NCBI GenBank assembly: GCA_021018815.1 | Contig: JAITYX010000026.1 | Span: 1,984,001 to 2,048,000, forward strand | DNA: 64,000 nucleotides | Source of the DNA: Talinum fruticosum | Taxonomy: Eukaryota > Streptophyta > Magnoliopsida > Caryophyllales > Talinaceae | Direction: 5' to 3' | In this document: piece after piece, positions 58,991-64,000 of the stretch | How positions within the stretch are numbered: the stretch's first letter is position 1 | Layout: each line of letters begins with the position of its first letter | The notes under the pieces: model-generated | The model's database searches: none | Told to the model about the DNA's origin: nothing | The model's input: only the letters and a program-made list of their open reading frames with translations | Translations under genes and position numbers: made by a program

Positions 58991-59198
58991 CTAGAGTGAT
59001 CAAAACAAAACGATGCCTCAACTAAGTGCATGTTTGCTATAAAAACCTAATAGAGGGATGCCTATCTCAATGCGTGAATGTAAATAACGATCAAAATCAG
59101 TAAAGCAAGTAACCAATACACATGTAATCACATATAGCACACATATCCTATGCTTTAAGACACGAAACCTAATTGGAGCTACATTGGGTGATCCTAAT
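58991..59198 (-). other. A2 untranslated leader
   Basis: Short leader between PBS and gag ATG. No coding content. Matches the A1 leader at 14597-14808. Confidence 0.8.
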
Positions 59199-59209
59199 GC
59201 TCGATACCA
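59199..59209 (-). other. A2 primer binding site
   Basis: Minus strand TGGTATCGAGC, 5 bp inside the 5' LTR. iMet-type with one base fewer than TGGTATCAGAGC, shared with A1. Confidence 0.8.
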
Positions 59210-59214
59210 TAAAA

Positions 59215-61980
59215 TGTAACACCCCAAAACTCACCCTAGGAGTATTACACCGCCGAGTTCCTCAAAGGAACTCCCAAGGCTCGCTCCGATGTTGACTCAG
59301 CTATCTTAATTCAACTTAAGGGCACGAATTAAAATTCTCCCCAAAGGTTAGAAGTTCCCTAAAAATTTCGGCAGAGTTCCGTTTGAACTACGGCCCAACC
59401 CATAGGCTAAAAGCCTTAAAACCTGCATAAAATTCACAATAAAACTCAACGAGCCACATGCTCGGAGTACACAACTCCACGGCCACACGCCGGAGTATAT
59501 TCACAACCATAAGGCTTACATTGCGAACTAGTTTACAACCCAAGTCATGAATTCAGCAAAAAAACCAGATTTACAACCACTTAAGATCAAAATTGCCGGA
59601 GAAAGAAATCTCTCGGCTTGTCAAAGCTACTAGTTCGGTCTCCATACATACGTCTAACTTGCTATACATTACGCTCTATTTACATAAGTAGCCGAATAAA
59701 TACAATATGCTAACATAAAACACATAGACTTGATCGCAACCATAATCGCCACCAAAGACAAGCATCCGGCCGTTCGTCTCGGGGGTACTCGCAATCGGGA
59801 GGGAGCGGGGCAATTTGTGGGGGTGAGCAATAAACCACGGGGCTCACCGAAGTCTTACACCCTTAAAATAGAAATTCTTTATACATAATACACATAATAA
59901 TGAAATTGGTGAAAATATAATAACACAATATAAATCTAGATGTTTTCAATGGAATCTCTTTGCAATGAAACGATCATGACTCTTTCAACACTTAAAAACA
60001 CGATTTCACCTTCATGAACAATTCTTTTCGGGTTGAATCAACTTTTCTCGGGCCTTCGAGGATTCGAACTAGCACTTCTTTCATCTCGTGGCGCGACCCC
60101 GACAAAAAGGCTCCCGGGACCTATCTTCTAGGAAGTCTCGGGCGGGCATCCTGTCTCTCCAGGACCCCTATTAGAACCCTTCCCTCGAAGTCTCTAGCTG
60201 GGCGTTCCCGGTTCGAACCCTTCGGTATGCTAAACAATCCGTAGCCTGTTGATTCAAAACTATTTGCACATTCTCATTCATCACATTCACTTACAGACTT
60301 TCTCAAATTGATTTCACATCAAGGAAGGCGTGGCACCGCGTGTCACCCTTACAAATTCACTTTTCAAATTCAATTTACTTTGTCAAATACTTTTGCCTTT
60401 CTAGATTAAAATCACGTTGGAAAGACATTTCACAGAAATCACATTCAAGAGTCATTTCACGTAAAACACAAAACTTCTTTCGAAACTACTTGTGAACATC
60501 ACATAAAGCAAACACATAGCACGAACAGTCCCCATTCAATGCAAGCAGTCATTCCCAACTCTTTTCCAATCGTGCCTTTCTCAATTCATCGAGTTTAATA
60601 CAATTATTTCCATTTTCCGAGCTACTATAACCACAAGTGCATATCACTTAAATTACGTTTCACATTCATCGCAATTCATTGCCTTTTGCCTTACTTACTC
60701 GGTTTACACTTCTACTTTATAACTCAACTTCTTTTGGCCGTATTCGAGTCCACGGACTCTTGCCCTCACTTTATTGCTTAAGTCCCTTTTGCTGTGCTTA
60801 ACTTACACTTGATTTCATCCCGTAGACCGAGATATATTCTACACTCATTTTAACCTTAGAATTCCCAACTCGCTATTTTTCTGCCTCAATTATGCGTCAA
60901 GCAAGATGAAGTCATGTCCTTCCTTTATACTCAAATCATTATTTCCCAATATTCATTGTTATCTTCCAAGTGCAAGAACTTAGAAAGTCTCTATGGTTTA
61001 GCTGAAACATCGATTCACAATTTACTCCCAATTTACCGCTTCTTGTCCCTAAGTGCCATTAGAACTCGTCACCACACTCTTTATACCTACACCACCTAAT
61101 GTTTTCAGCATCTCATCTCAGCCCTAACTAGCTACTAAGTTCTCGTCCAGCTTCTAATTCGGACTCCACATTTCCATTCGATTTACTCATAACTCGCTTC
61201 GGTTCTAGCAGTTTTCCTAGCCTCATTCTATCACATAACATTCAATAATCACAACAAACTCGTTTGGGTTTCGAAATTACTAATAGTTTAGAGTGTAAGG
61301 CTACCCACCTCGATTCAGGGATTGCGGCTTGTGATTCGAGCTCCCCTGGTTCCCTTCCTCCTTTCGTTCTTTTCCCTCGCTGCTAGCCTCGGATTCCGCC
61401 GCCCTTCTCTGCGCCGGACGCCGTCGCCGGTCGCGGTCCCGCGCTCACCGGCTGCCTCCTTTAGCCCTCGCGTTCACTTCTCTTCCCCGGCCTCGGGTTC
61501 GCCCTTTCCTTCAGCCCCGGCCGTCCTCGCGTTCGCCGATCGCCTCTCCTTCGTTCGCCGTGAAGCCCACCGGCCTCCGGTGGCTCTCCTTGCCCTCGCT
61601 TGCCCTCTCCCGCTCGCGGTGTCTCTCTCTCGCTCGAGCTCTCTCTCTCTTCCTCCGGTTCTCCATTCTCGCTTGGTCTCCCCCTCCCCTTCTTTTCTTT
61701 CCTCTCCTCTTTTCTTCCCTTTTTCGGTGGCTACCTTAGATGCAGCCAAGCACTCGCTCTAGCGAGTACACTCATCCTTGCCACAATTAAATTTCCCTTT
61801 CTTTTTTTTTTTTTTTTTTTTGACATAAGTTTACCCGGATTCTATCTCAAATAGCGACGAACGAGCAATTACCTTTACTAATTATGCTATATAACACACA
61901 AGCACATAAAATAAATTTCGTAAAAATACTAGGCTTAATTTAACTATAAAATCAATCTACTCGAAATTCCGGGTCTCACG
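59215..61980 (-). repeat. A2 5' LTR
   Basis: 2766 bp from TGTAACACCCC to GGTCTCACG (terminal A read as G). Near-identical to 51736-54488. The T20 run at 61802-61821 differs in length from its partner. Open frames at 61322-61854 are composition artefacts. Confidence 0.94.
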
Positions 61981-62484
61981 AGTTGAATTGAAAAATGCCA
62001 AGAAATACCTACTATTTGGAGGATTATCTAAGGTATTGGTTTACTTTCAATCTAAACGGAAAATCTTTTGACCTGAGTTGAGTTGCATCTGCTGTGATGT
62101 GTGCTTTGAACTTTGAGAGTTGTAAAAATGGACTTCGCTTGTGTATGAAATTTGCTACTTTTGATATTGTGTTGGTTGCCCGGGTTCTCATTCCGTATCA
62201 ATAGCTTTGATAACTAAGAGCTCCCTAGTGGAGGTATTTGTACACATGGGTTTTCTTTGTTTCATGAATCGATAGGATATCCTTAAAACTCCATGGTTAG
62301 GTAAGCCTTATGACAAGATTTTAGAGGTGACTAACTACTAGTTGAATAAAAGTTGGTTTTAAGGAGAATTGTGTGCTATGCATTTTGAAATTTTTTTGAC
62401 TCGAACGAAGTTTTCTAATGCTGTAATTTAATGTTCTTTGAATATATGTCTTGCAAGAGCTTTCTTGTAAGTTTTGGGGTTTTG
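61981..62484. other. Unassigned flank right of A2
   Basis: AT-rich, no coding sequence or known repeat recognised. Continues the target sequence of A2. Confidence 0.5.
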
Positions 62485-62640
62485 ATTATACTCCGCGTGT
62501 GGCCGTTGAGCTGTGTACTCCGAGCATGTAGCTCGTTGAGTTTTATTATGACTTTTATGCAGGTTTTAAGGCTTTTTAGCCTATGGGTTGGACCACAGTT
62601 CAAACGGAACTCGCCAAAATTTTTAGAAAACTTCTAACCC
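62485..62640 (+). repeat. Tekay-group LTR fragment, plus-oriented
   Basis: Matches 4385-4540 of the solo LTR, including the paired motifs gtgtggccgttgag and gagcatgtagctcgttgag and the atgcaggttttaaggctttt stretch. The open frame here is not a gene. Confidence 0.8.
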
Positions 62641-64000
62641 TTGGTTGCTGCCGCCGCATTGGGCCACCGCTGCTACCGCTCGGACATATACTTGACAGAG
62701 ATAATTTACATAGATCATCATTGTTAATGAAATATTAAACAATGGCAAGTAGAACTTAAAAAAAGAGGGACTAGTTTTGATGGCAAAATAACTCTAAACA
62801 GGGTGTCGAAATTGGAATTGAAATTGAAGGCCGGGGTAATTGTTTATCTTTGCATGTGCTTATGATAATAGGGTTGATTAAATTAGGAATAATTTGTGAG
62901 AGAAAGAAGCAACTAGGAAACATCATAATGTAGAATCTAGCCTTTTCACATTGTTCCTGGAGGATTATGTCAATTAGTTCATTTTTTTAAAAAAAAGCTC
63001 TCACATCAGCTAGCTTGCTTCTCATAAATGCATTGCTCATCATGTAATTGCAGTATATTTGGTGAATAACATAATCTCCAAAACACAAAAATCAAAATTA
63101 ACAGAACATTACCACTATATTTGGTCCTTTCATCTTTTGAATCACTATTCTCAACAACTTTAGGCTCTTTTCTTATAATTGAGTTATTTGAATATCTAAA
63201 TATATAACTATACTACTTTCGATATAACTTATCTTATTTAAAAATTATACATAAGACATAAAGAAAATATAGTTCGGTCATATACAAAATATATCCAACC
63301 AAAATTAGCCTAACAAATCCCTACCATAGAATAGGTGAGTAGGATTATAGCAAGATTTCTGCATAATTCATTTTTGAGTTTGCTTCCTGCAGCTTAATGA
63401 CTTGTGAGGTTTAATAATTTTCAAAACTCTCTCCCTTCCCTTCCTATTTCTTATGTGTTTCAAACTTGCAACTTGTGCCAATATTAAACCATTGACTCCT
63501 GGTTCTCTAGAAGCGGTAATGCAAGCTCTAGAGGGGAACTTATCGATCGAGGATCCGTTGAAAGAAACAATTGTTAAGAGAACATTTCAAGGGAGCTCGA
63601 TTATGACTCCAACAGCCAATACCAGGACAACCTAAAGAAATTCAAGAAGCTAGCTTTGGAAAGCCAAGACCCTAGCACTAGCGAGCTAAGTGTATTCACC
63701 GGTGAGCATGGTGTAACCCTCAACCTCGAGGACTGAAAATCAACACGATACCCATCAAAACTTTTGTGTATTGGTGAACATTTTGCGAACTTTTGGATAG
63801 TGTATTTATGGTTGTTTGTGAACTTTTGTATGGTTGTTTTTGTGAAATTGTTATAAATGTGTTTGGATTGTTTATGATTGTGAAATGTATGTTGGATTTG
63901 TATATCCAACTTGGAGGACCATGTTGTGGCATATGTAAATGTCAAATGTAATTGTCACAAATGTGAATTTTAGATTTATATATCCACACACAATTTTTGT
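62641..64000. other. Unassigned AT-rich region
   Basis: No convincing gene. The only open frame with ordinary codons is 63453-63635 (MCFKLATCANIKPLTPGSLE start), too short and without a recognised domain. Position 63890-63912 has a small palindrome (gttggat ... atccaac). The sequence after 63700 is T/G-rich and looks like a 3' untranslated or transposon end, but I cannot assign it. Confidence 0.5.

Larger units (their letters stand above)
51736..61980 (-). mobile_element. A2: full-length Tekay-type Ty3/gypsy retrotransposon
   Basis: A 10.2-kb minus-strand element with both LTRs, PPT, PBS and all domains in the order gag, protease, RT, RNase H, integrase with CHDCR-like tail. Flanking bases are GGTTG (51731-51735) and AGTTG (61981-61985), a probable 5-bp target duplication with one mismatch. 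The LTRs (2753 and 2766 bp) differ at about 33 sites noted by eye, mostly 1-3-base indels next to CG, with few substitutions. This is the youngest insertion in the window. As read, gag and pol are broken by single-base frameshifts. Confidence 0.93.

Noticed and set aside
63453..63635. Possible small host gene
   Set aside because: 60 codons, no recognised domain, no promoter or splice context; left as unassigned.

Overview
The window is plant nuclear DNA made almost entirely of nested, mostly broken LTR retrotransposons. No intact host gene, tRNA, rRNA or CRISPR array was found. Four element groups recur. Group A is a Tekay-type chromovirus (Ty3/gypsy) with LTRs of about 2.75 kb and a CHDCR-like tail on its integrase. 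B is a second Tekay-like gypsy with 2.5 kb LTRs. C is a SIRE/Maximus-like Ty1/copia with LTRs of about 1.4-1.6 kb. D is a Tat-lineage Ty3/gypsy with LTRs of about 2 kb. There is also one CACTA-type DNA transposon end. This mix, the TATA-boxed LTRs and the plant-only accessory domains indicate an angiosperm, probably a eudicot, in a repeat-rich (heterochromatic or pericentromeric) region. I cannot name the species.

Layout. 1-17620: an internally deleted minus-strand Tekay copy (A1), split by B (1375-13963, plus). The 5' LTR of B is itself interrupted by a Tekay solo LTR (1600-4638, target duplication TTAAT) and a copia solo LTR (5111-6700, target duplication ATTTG). The 3' LTR of B keeps both empty sites. 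17621-27790: a minus-strand Tat copy (D0), split between protease and RT by a 5'-truncated copia (C1, about 18217-25043) that carries an extra ORF downstream of RNase H. 27791-29314: spacer with a telomere-like minisatellite, a purine-rich tract and a near-perfect hairpin. 29315-32541: copia 5' LTR plus gag (C2). 32542-41494: minus-strand Tat element D1 with its 3' LTR, two degenerate accessory ORFs antisense to gag-pol (plant-mobile-domain-like and DUF7745-like), then integrase. 41495-47083: plus-strand Tat element D2 (5' LTR, PBS, leader with a 43-bp minisatellite, gag, protease). 47084-50516: Tekay A3 with pol deleted. 50517-50880: CACTA end. 50900-51450: old plus-strand Tekay LTR fragment. 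51736-61980: full-length minus-strand Tekay A2, the youngest insertion. 61981-64000: mostly unassigned sequence with one more Tekay LTR fragment.

How the parts work together. In each element the LTRs supply promoter and polyadenylation signals, gag makes the particle, and protease, RT, RNase H and integrase copy and insert the element. No element here has a fully open gag-pol as read. A2 comes closest: its LTRs differ mainly by short indels beside CG, and most of its pol frameshifts have the same character, so some may be sequence errors. The most unusual content is the accessory ORFs (35319-37850, 38340-39858, 21398-22742), each preceded by its own TATA-like box inside a retrotransposon.
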